Assembly: GCF_024713975.1 (NCBI RefSeq)
Contig: NC_091094.1
Span: 22,530,501-22,594,500 of the forward strand
Direction of reading: 5' to 3'
Source: Paralichthys olivaceus
Taxonomy: Eukaryota; Chordata; Actinopteri; Pleuronectiformes; Paralichthyidae
Length of the DNA: 64,000 nucleotides
Under the pieces are notes generated by a model. That model had not been told where the DNA came from, did not search any database, and was given only the letters and a program-made list of their open reading frames with translations. A program made the translations under genes and the position numbers. Below are positions 34,382 to 46,082 of the stretch, in pieces. The first letter of the stretch is position 1. Each line of letters starts with the position of its first letter.

Positions 34382-34581
34382 CGTGCAGCGTTGTGTCGAT
34401 GGAAGAGTGAGTGGCGATTGGTTGTCCGGTATGATGAGAACAGAGGGTGGGTGGATAGTGGAGAGGGTTGAATGGAGTTTAGTGTCATGGACCAGCCACT
34501 ATGAGATCACAGTGTTGCTTCATGCCTTCTGCCACTTCAGGACTCCTGTCACATGGACGAGTTTAACAGCTCCCAGGGAAC
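34382..34581 (-). other. zhx3: 5'UTR part of the zhx3 coding exon
   Basis: On the minus strand, TTTTCTCACAG precedes GTTCCCTGGGAGC, a good splice acceptor with the exon starting at 34581. The 200 bases from there to the ATG at 34379-34381 would be untranslated leader. The plus-strand open frame 34251-34640 is a shadow. Confidence 0.55.
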
Positions 34582-35148
34582 CTGTGAGAAAAGAGAACAA
34601 AAAAGAGAGACGTGACTCTCTCTGCCCATATTTAATTTAGTCATTGCAGAAAAAGAAACAAGATTACGACACAGTTAGTAAATGTAAAACATAGGGATAC
34701 AAATTGGAAAAAAGATCATGAACATCATGCGAATGATAGACAGAATCCTCCACATGAAAAATATATATTCAAATTTGTATACGTAATCCAGCAGCATGAT
34801 GCAGAGGAAGTCAAATAGCCCCACACAGAGTAATAAGTGTAGGTGGGAATTCAGTGTGATCAGTGTAGGTGGTACTTATCAGTAATTACAGCACTGAAGT
34901 AGGAGTCCAGGGCTTTTTCTTTCCAAAGAGCCATATGGTCTATGTTTACAATCAGAATGAAGGTTACATAAAATTACTGCATAGAAAGAAGTGGTGGATC
35001 TCAGTCTCAACATTTTATTTTAATAAATAAAGAGCTCATCAACAAGATTATTATCAATATTTTAAAATTGCATTGGGCTGATACTGAACACCTCCACCCC
35101 CAGCCATGAAATATATAAAAAGGAGAGCAAAGAAAAAGGCTTTTAATT

Positions 35149-35150
<2 letters not shown>

Positions 35151-35219
<69 letters not shown>
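35151..35219. repeat. Compound (TC)n(CA)n microsatellite
   Basis: About 19 TC units (35151-35189) followed directly by about 15 CA units (35189-35218), within inferred zhx3 intron 1. The overlapping open frames are repeat translations. Confidence 0.95.
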
Positions 35220-35222
<3 letters not shown>

Positions 35223-38200
35223 CCTTCAAATCAATGCAGCCTGTCTCTGTTCTGGTTATTTACTTGGATTTACAGACTTGTGTGTAGCTGTCACTTTTTA
35301 TGAATTCAGAGAAAAAGGAGCATAATAATCAACAGAGCCAGAAACGACTGTCTAATCTTGACAATATTTGTTCTTTTCCTTCACTGCTGCCATAAGTTTG
35401 GCTCCTCTAATTACTGATGGCATGCATCCACTGAAATATTTTTAGCAAAGCCTCAAGATGCATAAAAAATATAACGTGTAAGAAGCACTAATTTTAACAT
35501 GTACAGTGAATGTGAATATGAATCAAGGATAGGATCTTTTTTAGCAGATACCACTTGTCTCCCTACAGGAATAATCACTAAATAAATATTATTCACAGAC
35601 TACTATAGCTTTTTTGAGAGATTTTGAGTGGGATGCACTTCACCTCTCCACACTGATAGTGAGCAGGATAACCTTGGCAGCTGTTTCACATTGTAATACC
35701 AACCACAAATATGCAAAAATGTCCATGCAGGTTTGTGTGCAAAAATTTTGTCCTCCTTGTGCTTGTAAGTGTAGATAATATTATTTCAAATTATGTGTGT
35801 TTTTGTACAGAGGGAAAAGGTACATTTTTTTAAAACTTAAAATGTTTTTTGTCATTTTTGCCAGTGAATAACTACTTTATTACCACTTGGTTGTGAGCCA
35901 TATGTTTTACATTGAACATTACAGTTTATCTAAATGTTTTAAGGACCTGAAACATCCCCAGGAGGTCAGGGAGGGATACTACAAACACATCTGAAGCCAC
36001 TTACAAGCTGCCGACTCAAACTGCCTCATCCTACATTTGCTCAACAAACAGCATGATGTCACATGCGTGCAAATAATCACAGTACACAGATCACTGGGCA
36101 CTCAAATCCATTAGCAAACCACATCCAAAGGCTTCTCCTTTCCTATAACACTGCCTTCGGATGGATATGGATTGGATTTGCAGACTTCAACATGTCTCCT
36201 TGTTCCTCTCTGCGTTATGTAAAGAAAAAAGAAACATGGCTCTGCTCCCTCACAAAGCCACAAATATTTAACAGAGTGTGAGAAAAGACAAAGGATACAC
36301 TCCCATCAGTCTTACATTAGCCATGCAGCTGCTTCTAATCGTTATTTTAACACTGGAAAGTACAGAACATGTAAAACAAATGATGAGAGAAAAAAATTGT
36401 CAAAGTGGACTGGACCCTCTGCCCTCTGCATGAACCTGTGTGACAACCCCCCCCACCCCCACTTACACTCACATGCTGCTGAAAACTAGTCTAGTCATCA
36501 TCTGTCCACATCAATCTTTACCTTCTCATGCAAACGTATCCTCCTGTGAAAAATAAAACATACCGTATCATCCAAACTCAGCCCTCTGTTGAAATCCAGC
36601 TATACCTCGATATCTCCTACTGCCGTTGGTTGAGTACAAAGAAAACAGTTTCAAATACTTTCAACATGTTTTTTCTGTTGTGCTACGTTTGCACATACCG
36701 AAAAGCACTTTGACAGACTTTCGTTTTACTGCTTCCACGTGCGTGTTCACCACTGCCGGCTGGACGGTAAATAAAAGATGAACCTGTTCCAGAATTAAAA
36801 CCCTCAAATGACTGCCCAAACAGCACTGATCCCAGACTGTGACATGCTCCTCTTAACTATACCTGTTTTTCATTTCTCCTGCTTTTCTGACAGAAAGAAC
36901 TAAAACAAAACAAAACAAACAGCAAAAAAACTAGGTCACCAGCATCTTATGCAGTAATCCCGGTTCACTGCATCCAGACGTGGGCATGTGCTGTATGTTT
37001 TGCCGCCAGAGAGGTCATGATATCCTCTGACGGCACACTCGATTAACCCCTGGTGAGGACACTGCGTTCATTGAGTTTGTTCCACTGAACCAGGGATTTA
37101 GACAGTCAGCTTTCATGCAACAGAGGGATGTAGTCATGCACATCTCAAACATCTGTGTGAGAGAAGTCACAATGTTATAGAACTTTGTGGAAAACAAAAA
37201 TCCGGTCCGGCTCAGTTTCACTGCGGTGAAGTGGTTAATTTTGTTTGTCCCACAAACAGCACACTGGATGCCAGGACGTTTTAGAAAATGAAGTGATGGA
37301 GAAGGTAATTTGACTGTGACTGGTATAGCAGCACCCAGAGGGGATGGCGGTCTGCGACGAGACAGACGCTGGCCTAGTACAGCAGCTCCCCTCCCTGAAA
37401 GAACACACATTCCACTTCCTGCATGAGAAAACCCAAGACAAGCCAAAAGTTGAGAAAGGTTACGTAAAGAATCAGGTCACCTATCAAAAGAATGGGCTGC
37501 TTTATCTGGCCAGTGAGACGTGCGATCAGACACAAGACAAGGGCTTCCCAGACAGAGAGCCAGTGAATGGTTCCCTCTGAAAAGCCGGGCCTTGTGTTTC
37601 AACGGCGAGTTAGACAACACTCAGACGATCACTGTCCCCGGTGTGTCGTATGTTCTCGCACTGGCACGGGGGGGGGGGACTCTTTTCATCTTGGCGGACC
37701 AGGGGAGTTTTATCTGAAGTGAGGGAAAGTGGCAGAGCTCTCAGAAGTGCTTTCCGAACACCCACGCTCAGCGTATGCGGAGGGGCTCTGTTCTGCAAAC
37801 TAAAACCCGCATTCGAACCATTCAACTTCTCGAAAACAAGCGTTTCAAAACAAATGGGATTAGGCTAGGTTTCAATTCTGATGGCGCTTTATACGTTCTG
37901 CCTGATTTAATAGCAGCTTTAAGATGTACAGGAGGGCCTCCCTCTTGCGCTCTCACACTGTCATTTCCATAACAATATTATATTTACATCTCATTAATAT
38001 GTATTTAATTGAATTCGCTATACTTTAAAATGGCAAACAGCTGAGTGGGCTGCTCCCATCTCCAGAAACCAATTGAAAAAAAGCAGCATGTATCCTCTTT
38101 CATCATCTCATAAACTGCTGCAGTAATTACAATATTACAACAGGAAAAACATGCCCAATCTACAACGAGCTGCTACCAGCGGGAAGAGAGGCGAGGCTGC

Positions 38201-39559
38201 AAAGAGGTTGCTCGACATTAAAATTTAATTCAAAACAGTCCAGTGATTCAGACACTCCCAGATCGTTGGGTCACCTACAGTTGACATTAACAAACAGAGA
38301 TTGGTGCTTTTTGTTGTGCCGCCTGTCACATGAATGAGACTGTGAAGGCTAGAGGAGGAAGGACAAAGGAAGACAAAACTCAGACATCTGGGAATGAAGT
38401 GAGAGGATGACTGATGATGATGACAGGCTGTGCTGTTTCAATATTCCTCCCCGCTGACACCTCATAGGCACACGTCTCCACACACACGCCGTCCTCACAC
38501 ACTCCCTCCTCACCTCTGCAACATTTAGCACCTGCACCGTTCTGAAAATCATTCTTTGAACTGAATAACTGACGAGGAGTCTCTTGATGCGACAGTTGCA
38601 GAAGGGCTAAAAAAAAAAGAGGCACGAATTCTTTCACTTATAACAATATTTATCTTGCGTGTAATTTGCTTTGACAGTGATCCGCGGCTGTCTTGCTTCA
38701 AAAATCAGCCCCCAGCCCCGCTTAAAAAAATTGGTGTCCACTGGGAGTTGGTGCTGAGACGGGGGGGGACTCCTGGCAGATACATTTGAATGACCCAAAA
38801 AAAAATCTGAAAATCTGTTTAGCAGGAACATTTTCTGCCAAATGTCCATTAAATAGATTAACGTCATGTGAGTGGATCAGCTGGACACCCAAATATAAGC
38901 CAGAGACAGAGAGCAATTACTGTCTTGCACAGAAAAGAGATTGAGAACAATGGCGCCTCATTTATAAGAGAAACGTGATCCAGTGCTGGGAGCCTTCAGA
39001 CGGCTGACTGTCTAATTGCAATTGTTCTCTTTCCTGCATGTCTCCTGTGTCCATCATGCTGCCAGAGTTGACTAATGACAGTGGTGTTCGTTTTGACAGT
39101 AAGGGTGGACATCTCTCTGCGTGGACGGCACTGTACATGAATAAGTTTCATGCTCCAATGTTACGTGTGCAGAAAAACAATTCAGAGTCATAAGGGTCAT
39201 TAGCACGAGGCTAACAGCACCAGTCTACGCTGTATTCTTCACCCGTCCAGCATGCAGAGACTTCAGTGTGTAGTCTCTGTCTCAGCTGCCCGCTTGTGTT
39301 TTTCTTTCCCTACATGGGTGTGTTTGTGTGCGTATTAGTGTCTGAATGTCTGAGATGCAGGTGTTGTCAGCCATCTCATCCTCCTCCTCCTCACACACAC
39401 ACACACCCCTTACCTCCGTGACTGCAGTCTTGTCCACTGGGAGACTGGTCTGTGGTGCCACTCATGTGTTAACATTGCCATGGCAACCCCTTCTTCCCCT
39501 TGCCCACCTCGCCACACACATAGCAGAGTCACTCGCCCACACCCACCAACCTTTAGACA

Positions 39560-39599
39560 CACACACACATGCACATACACACACACACACACACACACT
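39560..39599. repeat. (CA)n microsatellite, interrupted
   Basis: ACACACACACAC, then ATGCACATAC, then a clean CA run to about 39598. A smaller CA run is at 39391-39406. Both are inside inferred zhx3 intron 1. Confidence 0.9.
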
Positions 39600-41687
39600 G
39601 AATTCCTTGGACTGCATCCGGTGCAGGACAAACTTAATCCACATGCCCTGCCAGCCATCTTTGAAAAGTCCATTCATGGTTCAAGTCTCTTTCAGCTAAC
39701 TTTGGGTGAGGTCCGCAACAATAACTTGGCCGATTTATCTCGTGAGAAGGTTGTGGCGATGCTAAAATCCCTGCTCCACTGTTCTCGTGTGTTTGACAGC
39801 ATCTGATCAAAGAAGTATCGCAGCTGCACACGCTATAAATGACCTCCTGTCTCTGTTATTGTCTTGTTAAATCAGTGCCGAGGCCTGGAGACCGATGCAG
39901 TACAGTGCATACCCACTGCACTCTACTGTCTGTCTGAGCATCTTTGTTGCATGATCCTGTTTTGTGTTAGTGAGCGCTCACTGTTGAAATCTTACATTGT
40001 TCTCCGAACGCTTCTATCTGTGCCACAGATGAATGACAGACAAATAAACCATGGTGCGCAGAGAAAAAAACTCTGAGTCATGCATCCTTTTACATCACTT
40101 TTGATGAATAACTTCTTCAGTTCTGTAGCCAAGACTACAGGCATTCATTTGGCAACTTAATGCGAAAAGAAAGAAAGATGGCGGCATACTGCACATTGTA
40201 GTGTCCATCCTAAAATGGCTGACATCACAGCCTCCTCTAACTGCCAAAGCCTGGCAAATGCCAGCTCCTGCTGACCAAATCTTTCTTGCATGGGACAGAG
40301 AAAGTGGCAGGGGCTCTTTCCCCACTCGCCTCAAGGTTTTTTCCCCCCCCATCAGTGCACAGGCGTTTCTTTTGGTTGGAACTGTGCAAACATGCTGCTT
40401 TAGTGGGGCTTTTGAGCAGTCTGGGCTTCGATACGGCAGTGGTCAAATGACAAAAGCAATACCAAAAAGGGTGAAAGACCCAAATAAAAGTGAACTTGTA
40501 TAGCCCGCTGTCCTTTTTGCTGGGAAAAATGGGGCTCGGCGTTGTGTTCCGGAGAATTTTCTGTGAGGACCATGAGGTATGCAGCTATCATGAATGCTTG
40601 TTTTTAAAAACGGCTGTAAAAAAGATCTGGTTGGCATGATCGTCAATTTTCTTATCTGAACTCAAGGAATGTTATACACTCCATGTCAGCTAAATCTGCA
40701 AATCATGCCCATATGACCTTCCTCAGTATTCTCTGGCAGGGGATTCATTTTGAGCCGTGGGAGGTACACACAAACATAACATCCACAATGGCTGCAGTTA
40801 GAAACCAGAGCACCAAATCCTGAAAAGTACAGTACAGCAGGTTTGTGAGGCGGCATGTGCAGAGACACTGCTCTGCAGAGGGGAGTGGGCACTCTTGGCC
40901 CACTACATTGTGCCTGTGTATACAAACACTCCGCTGTGGCCATAACGAAAACTGTGAGCTGTGCCTAATTGCAGGGAGTGAGGGATGAAAGGCAATATGC
41001 CTGGCCTCATTAGAGCAGTTCCGAGAAGGGAGATGGAAGAGCGTTCCCAGGGATCCACAAAGAGAATTGACATTCCCCAAGTGTAAGCGTCCTGCTGGAG
41101 TGAAAACCTCCACACACGCTGAACTCACTGGGCCAAGCTGAACTCAGTCTGCCGGAGCTGCACAGCGAGAGCTCATTTACCTTTGTTTTGCCGGTCATCA
41201 CACACGCCTGCAAATTAACTATGGGAGAGAAGAAATTGCCCACTGGAGAGTGGACTGCACTCCACACTTGGAGACACTGTCCACCTACTCTCTGCAGGAA
41301 AATGCTAAATTGCAGGAGTGCTGCACATGACCTACATTATATGTAACAAGCATATGTGGTTCAATAATTAAAATACATTTCCTTAAATTGCCAGTGATTC
41401 ATCCTCGTCCTGACGCCTGCTTGAATAATTTCGGGGTGTTGTGGACACTGGAGCCACACATGATCCACAGAGGCAACATTAGTCAGCACAGAGGACCCTC
41501 CCCTATAAAGGCAGAGGAGACACTTGGCATTCAAAGCTGGGTCAATATTTATGCAAAGATATCAAATCTGACTGCACAGGAATTAATATTTTCTAATTCA
41601 AAGGCTGACTGATAATTAGTAATAGTTTATCAAAATATCTGGGTGCCTGTGATATGAGCAGCTCTCCTGACTGTACTGTATATGCCT

Positions 41688-41689
<2 letters not shown>

Positions 41690-41725
<36 letters not shown>

Positions 41726-41760
41726 GAGAGAGAGTGTGTTTGTGTTTGTGTAAGAGTAGG
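41690..41760. repeat. (GT)n microsatellite with degenerate GT/GA tail
   Basis: About 15 GT units from 41691 to 41720, followed by a degraded GAGAGAGTGTGTTTGTG tail. Inside inferred zhx3 intron 1. Confidence 0.9.
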
Positions 41761-42453
41761 GCAGCGGCACATGTTGGTAGGAGGAAGAGGAGGAAATGAA
41801 AGAAAAAGTCCAGTGCACAGAGACACGGGCCTACCTTTTTTCTGCTCTGGCAAAGGGTAAGAAATGTGTAGAGGGAGAGAGAGAGTGATCGATAGGTGCA
41901 AACTGAGTTGTCTGTGCAGTTTGAACATCTGTGGACTTTATTTCACATCTGTCGACGAGGCTGCTGTATAAGCTCTGCGTTCACAAGTCTTACACAACTA
42001 AAAAAGCGCTCAGACTCGCGGCGGCGTTGTGCAATAAAATAAAGCAGATACGCCACATTGTATAGGGCGAGAGAGGAGCGCAGGACGCAGCCAGACGGAG
42101 GATCCGCTGTTAACTGTGACAAACTGACGAGTTAACCCGTCTCCCTCCATTCACGGGGCTGTGGGGCAACACACCGCCTCGGAGCCGACGTGCCAAAGGC
42201 GATCTGGCACTCTATATAACCTTATGAATATTCCCCCAAAAAATCCTCCACCCCCCTCCTCCACCTACTGTCGCCATTTTATACATTGGCGACTTCATAT
42301 AAACTGCCTTGACTACAGCAGCACCACATGAACATTCAATATTCAATAGCGACGCGTAATTTCAAACAACTTTACAGAGATCGCACCAACGCGAATAACG
42401 AGGCGTGTGTGCGCGTCATTTTTTTTTTTTGGGAAGAGTAGATGTGTCCTTAC

Positions 42454-42700
42454 CTCAGCAGTCGGCGGGGAAAAATGGAATCCGACATTAATATATAAAT
42501 GAATAATATTGGATTAAGCTCCGATCGTTGCCTTTTGAGAAGAAGAGGAGGCGAGCAGGGGGTGGGAGCTCTCCTCAAGTGAACCCGGTGAACTGGCGTG
42601 AACCCGTCAGTGACCACGGCAAGGTACATTACATTACATTACCTTTCCAACCCCTCAGCCACACTGTATGGAGACGGCAAAAACAACTATGGTCGGCGGC
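42454..42700 (-). promoter_or_regulatory. zhx3: Inferred noncoding exon 1 and promoter of zhx3
   Basis: On the minus strand GACTGCTGAG|GTAAGG is a near-perfect donor at 42454/42453, in a zone with more CpG (CGGCGGGG, CTCCGATCG) than its surroundings. The DNA to either side (41960-42430) is also CpG-richer. This fits a promoter firing leftward toward the zhx3 coding exon. The transcription start is not defined. A run of 19 A at 42720-42738 and a TACAT/TTACAT triplication at 42625-42642 flank it. Confidence 0.45.
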
Positions 42701-42739
42701 GCAGGACGAGGCAGCTCCAAAAAAAAAAAAAAAAAAAAT

Positions 42740-44890
42740 TAAAGCGAGTGTATTTCCTATGAACACGTGATTCGGAGCGTCATCCAAAATCCAAAAGCCC
42801 TTTCATCTAAAATTTTGGAGAGGGGCGGGGATGAGATGAATGTGTGTGTATGTGCGTGTGTGTAAAGGGGAGGAGGAGGAGGGTACGTATACTGAGCCCA
42901 GTGCACATTTGGGTATGTCGTTATAGGGGTTTAAGGCACATTGGGTTATACATAGTTACAATGGCGCCAGGAGCAGCCTGATGCGCGCATGAACTGTATT
43001 GTGTGTAGATTTGGGATTTGACAGTTCAGTGATCTGCTGTTTCACTGAGCTTCATCACCCAAAAGGTCCTCTTAATTAGGTCACATGTCTTTCTCAATAT
43101 AGATGGCTGCTGTCTTCTGACAAAAAAGAAAAAAAACTTGATGGGCTACTATGAATATTAATCACTATGGGAATTATCGTTTAAAGCACACGCCTTTAGC
43201 CCACCAGTTTAAAATAGACTTTTACGCACACGCGTAACGGTGGAAAGACCATTTTAAGCAGATGTGCTGTTAATGTAGCCTAGATGTTCATGTTCATTTT
43301 GAATGTTTTAACATAAAATACTCTTTCCTTGGATAGCAATAACAACGTTTTATTTTGCTTTTAATTATTTTGGGGTAAAGTGTGTTTTAGGGCTGTGACC
43401 CTCATGACCTTGTTGGCCTTCTGTGCGTAAAAGCGCACCGGGAAAAGGCGCAAATTAGACATCTTTAGAAAGAGAGAATAATAGATAAAGGCTAATAAAG
43501 GATTAACTATAGCAATATATATATATATATTTTAAAGATATTAAGAAAATATATCAAAAAAATGATTGCGATAGTAATACAGAATACTTCAGCGAATGTT
43601 AACCTAAAGCCATGCATGGGACTTTTGGTCTGCTTAGAAAGAAAATGATACTGATACAGCCGATTTAGAAATTAAGTTTGCATTATGTGTAACAGGAAGT
43701 GGGACAATATCCTGTGCATTACATCAATATTACATAAATAGTTCTAATGCTTATAACTACTACAGACCCTCCAGTATTAGAGATACATTTCCCCTTCCTC
43801 TCCACGTTGTCCTGACTGGGTTCAGACGTTGCCAGTAGCTGTGGTCGTGTACAGTCAGGAAAAACAAAGATAATCTATTAAGAAGATGAATCACTCAATC
43901 GTAAAAAAAACCCCCAAACCTGCCTGCAGAGGTGAGTCATGTAGCAGGGCATCTTCAGGTTTGGTACATTCTGATTTAAATATCTGTTTTTCTTGATGCA
44001 GTAACACATGCTTATCTCAGTGGCCTCAGTGTTTTGTCTGTGAGACAGTGGTGTGGTGGTGTTTGAGCTTTTGTCAGATCCAGGCAGACACTGCTCTTCA
44101 GTGGATTCTCCCATTATAGTTGCATTATAAGGCAGAGTGGAGTGCAGATCAGAGGCTCCCAAAATAATGTAGACATTTTTTTTTTCATTTGTCTGAATAA
44201 AGGTTGTAGGTTTACAGTTTCTTTAACATATTGAATAGTAGGATGTACATTTTCGACAGATCATCAGCACCCCTGGTATATGTGAATGACTCTGCCACCT
44301 AAATGTAAAGTGCAACGTCACTGTTTCATTCCACAGATTACATTATTTAGAAACAGTCTTTTTCTTTCAGAGTTATAATCTGGTGTCTAGAAAATGCAGC
44401 ATCCAACAGAGGTACTGTTGCTATGGTTACTTTACGCACCTTGTTCACTGATTTAAGGTGATAAACTGTTGATCAGATCTTTCCTGGTAACAATCAGTGA
44501 CAGTGACTGAAAATCTGGTTGACAGGGAAATAGGCATTTCTTTCTACCAATAACACGTCTATAAATAAGATTTAAAGACATTTAAATCCACCATGCCTTA
44601 GTGTAAGCTGGCCCAAGTTTCTTTACAGCAAAAACCAGAATTACAACAATTTATAATGATTGTTTTTCTCTACTGCAAATAGATTAGCTACCAGCTTCAT
44701 GCATTCAAAGGCTGTGGGCCTTAGATAGTGGGAAATGTGCTGCATGTGACTGCTTCACACCATAAAACAGAAAGTGCTGCTGCTCCTCGTGACTGCAAAC
44801 AGCTCCATGAGCTCTCCTCAGAGTGACAGACGAGAGGGAAGTGGGCAGATGGATGAATTATTTTCCTGCATGTTTATCTTATATTAAAGT
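42740..44890. other. Intergenic DNA between zhx3 and fam83d promoters, no gene seen
   Basis: AT-rich, with a short (AT)n run near 43516-43531 and a TGTGTG-rich patch near 42841-42862. The minus-strand frame 43878-44162 has no recognised content. Confidence 0.5.
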
Positions 44891-45039
44891 GACATAGAAA
44901 CCCTCACAGCAAGCGGCAAGAGGACCGACAGCTTGTGGGAGTACCAGGAATAAGTGTCAGAGTGAGAGCTCGGCGCTCTCTGTGGTGTAACCGGATCAGG
45001 GCAGAGCAGAGGGGTGAGCAGGAGGCTTGTTTGCGTCCA

Positions 45040-45263
45040 AACGAGCCAATGAGAGCGGCCTTACATGAGACTGACAGGCGGCCTCGACGAGCCGGGAGAC
45101 GCCTTTCAGGTTCAACCACTGCGCCACAGCCAATACGGAGCCACGACGCACGGGAGCGGAGGGAAACAAGAAAATACGAATTTGTCTTCCTGTAGGTCAA
45201 AGCCGTTACCTGGCACCTGTAGTGGAGCCTGCGAGGACAGGTGTGAACACAGCTGCCACAGAA
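45040..45263 (+). promoter_or_regulatory. fam83d: fam83d promoter / 5'UTR with two CCAAT boxes
   Basis: CCAAT occurs at 45046-45050 (GAGCCAATGAGAGCGG context, a good NF-Y site) and again at 45130-45134, in a CpG-rich stretch just ahead of the coding exon. Paired NF-Y boxes are a feature of cell-cycle (G2/M) promoters, which fits a mitotic protein. I could not identify a perfect CHR element. Confidence 0.5.
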
Positions 45264-46051
45264 ATGGCCCTGTCGCAGTGTTTGGACGATTCTCCTCTGA
45301 GACTGACTCCAATACGCAGCGGGACCGGGGACCTGAACCTGCAGGAGGTCTACAACGAGAGGCACAGGCTGGCCCTGGAGGAGCTGCTGTCAGGAGGAGT
45401 CGATAACTTCCTGGGATTCCTTGCCAAAGAGCAGATCCCCAACTTTCTGTCGGACGATGAGATCCAGCGGATCCGGGGCACCGCCGTGCTGCCCCGGTGC
45501 CCGTCAGTGCTCGGGGAGGAGCAGTCGCTGGAGCAGTCGCTCAGCAGCTCCCTGGACTGCTCCTCCGTCACCTACTTCCCCGAGGTGTCGGACGTGGAGC
45601 CGCCGCAGCTAGAGATGGGGTGGCCCGCCTTCACCGCGGGCTCCTACCGGGGAGTCACACGGGCCGTGGCGCACTTCCAGCCCAGCTACGGGGAGTGCAT
45701 CTACAGCTGCAAGGAGGCTGCGAGGCGCATGATTAAAAGTGCCAGAGAGGTACGCACGATGGAAAAATGTGCTTCATTGTATGATGATTCTGTTATTTCA
45801 CAAAAACTAAATCACCATCCTGCAGGTATTGGTTCCATGTTTTCAACATAATATTGTATTCCTACAAGGTCAAAAGTAATAGAACTAGTTTTAATTTTGA
45901 TTTTTTTTTTCTAATCAAAAGTGAATTCACATTGTAATTTTGTTCGTAAATTCCTTTAATTTCCAGCCTTCTGTAAATTAAAGAGTTTTATTTGGTTAGT
46001 GTGCCATTTAAAATCGATATCTTATCAAATAGGCCTACCACTACAAAATAA

Positions 46052-46082
<31 letters not shown>

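Larger units (their letters stand above)
34582..42453 (-). other. zhx3: Inferred intron 1 of zhx3 (7.9 kb), no gene seen
   Basis: It lies between the acceptor at 34582-34583 and a minus-strand donor CTGAG|GTAAGG at 42454/42453. Scattered open frames (37015-37446, 39346-39806, 40201-40503, 40745-41128) show no family resemblance and have no splice partners. Several microsatellites occur inside. Otherwise the DNA is largely unique-looking and could hold regulatory elements, which cannot be judged without comparison to other fishes. Confidence 0.45.

Noticed and set aside
37015-37446. 143-codon minus-strand frame
   Set aside because: No recognisable domain and no supporting splice sites; it lies in the inferred zhx3 intron.
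44904-45406. Frames on both strands overlapping the fam83d first exon
   Set aside because: GC-rich shadows of the fam83d promoter and coding exon.
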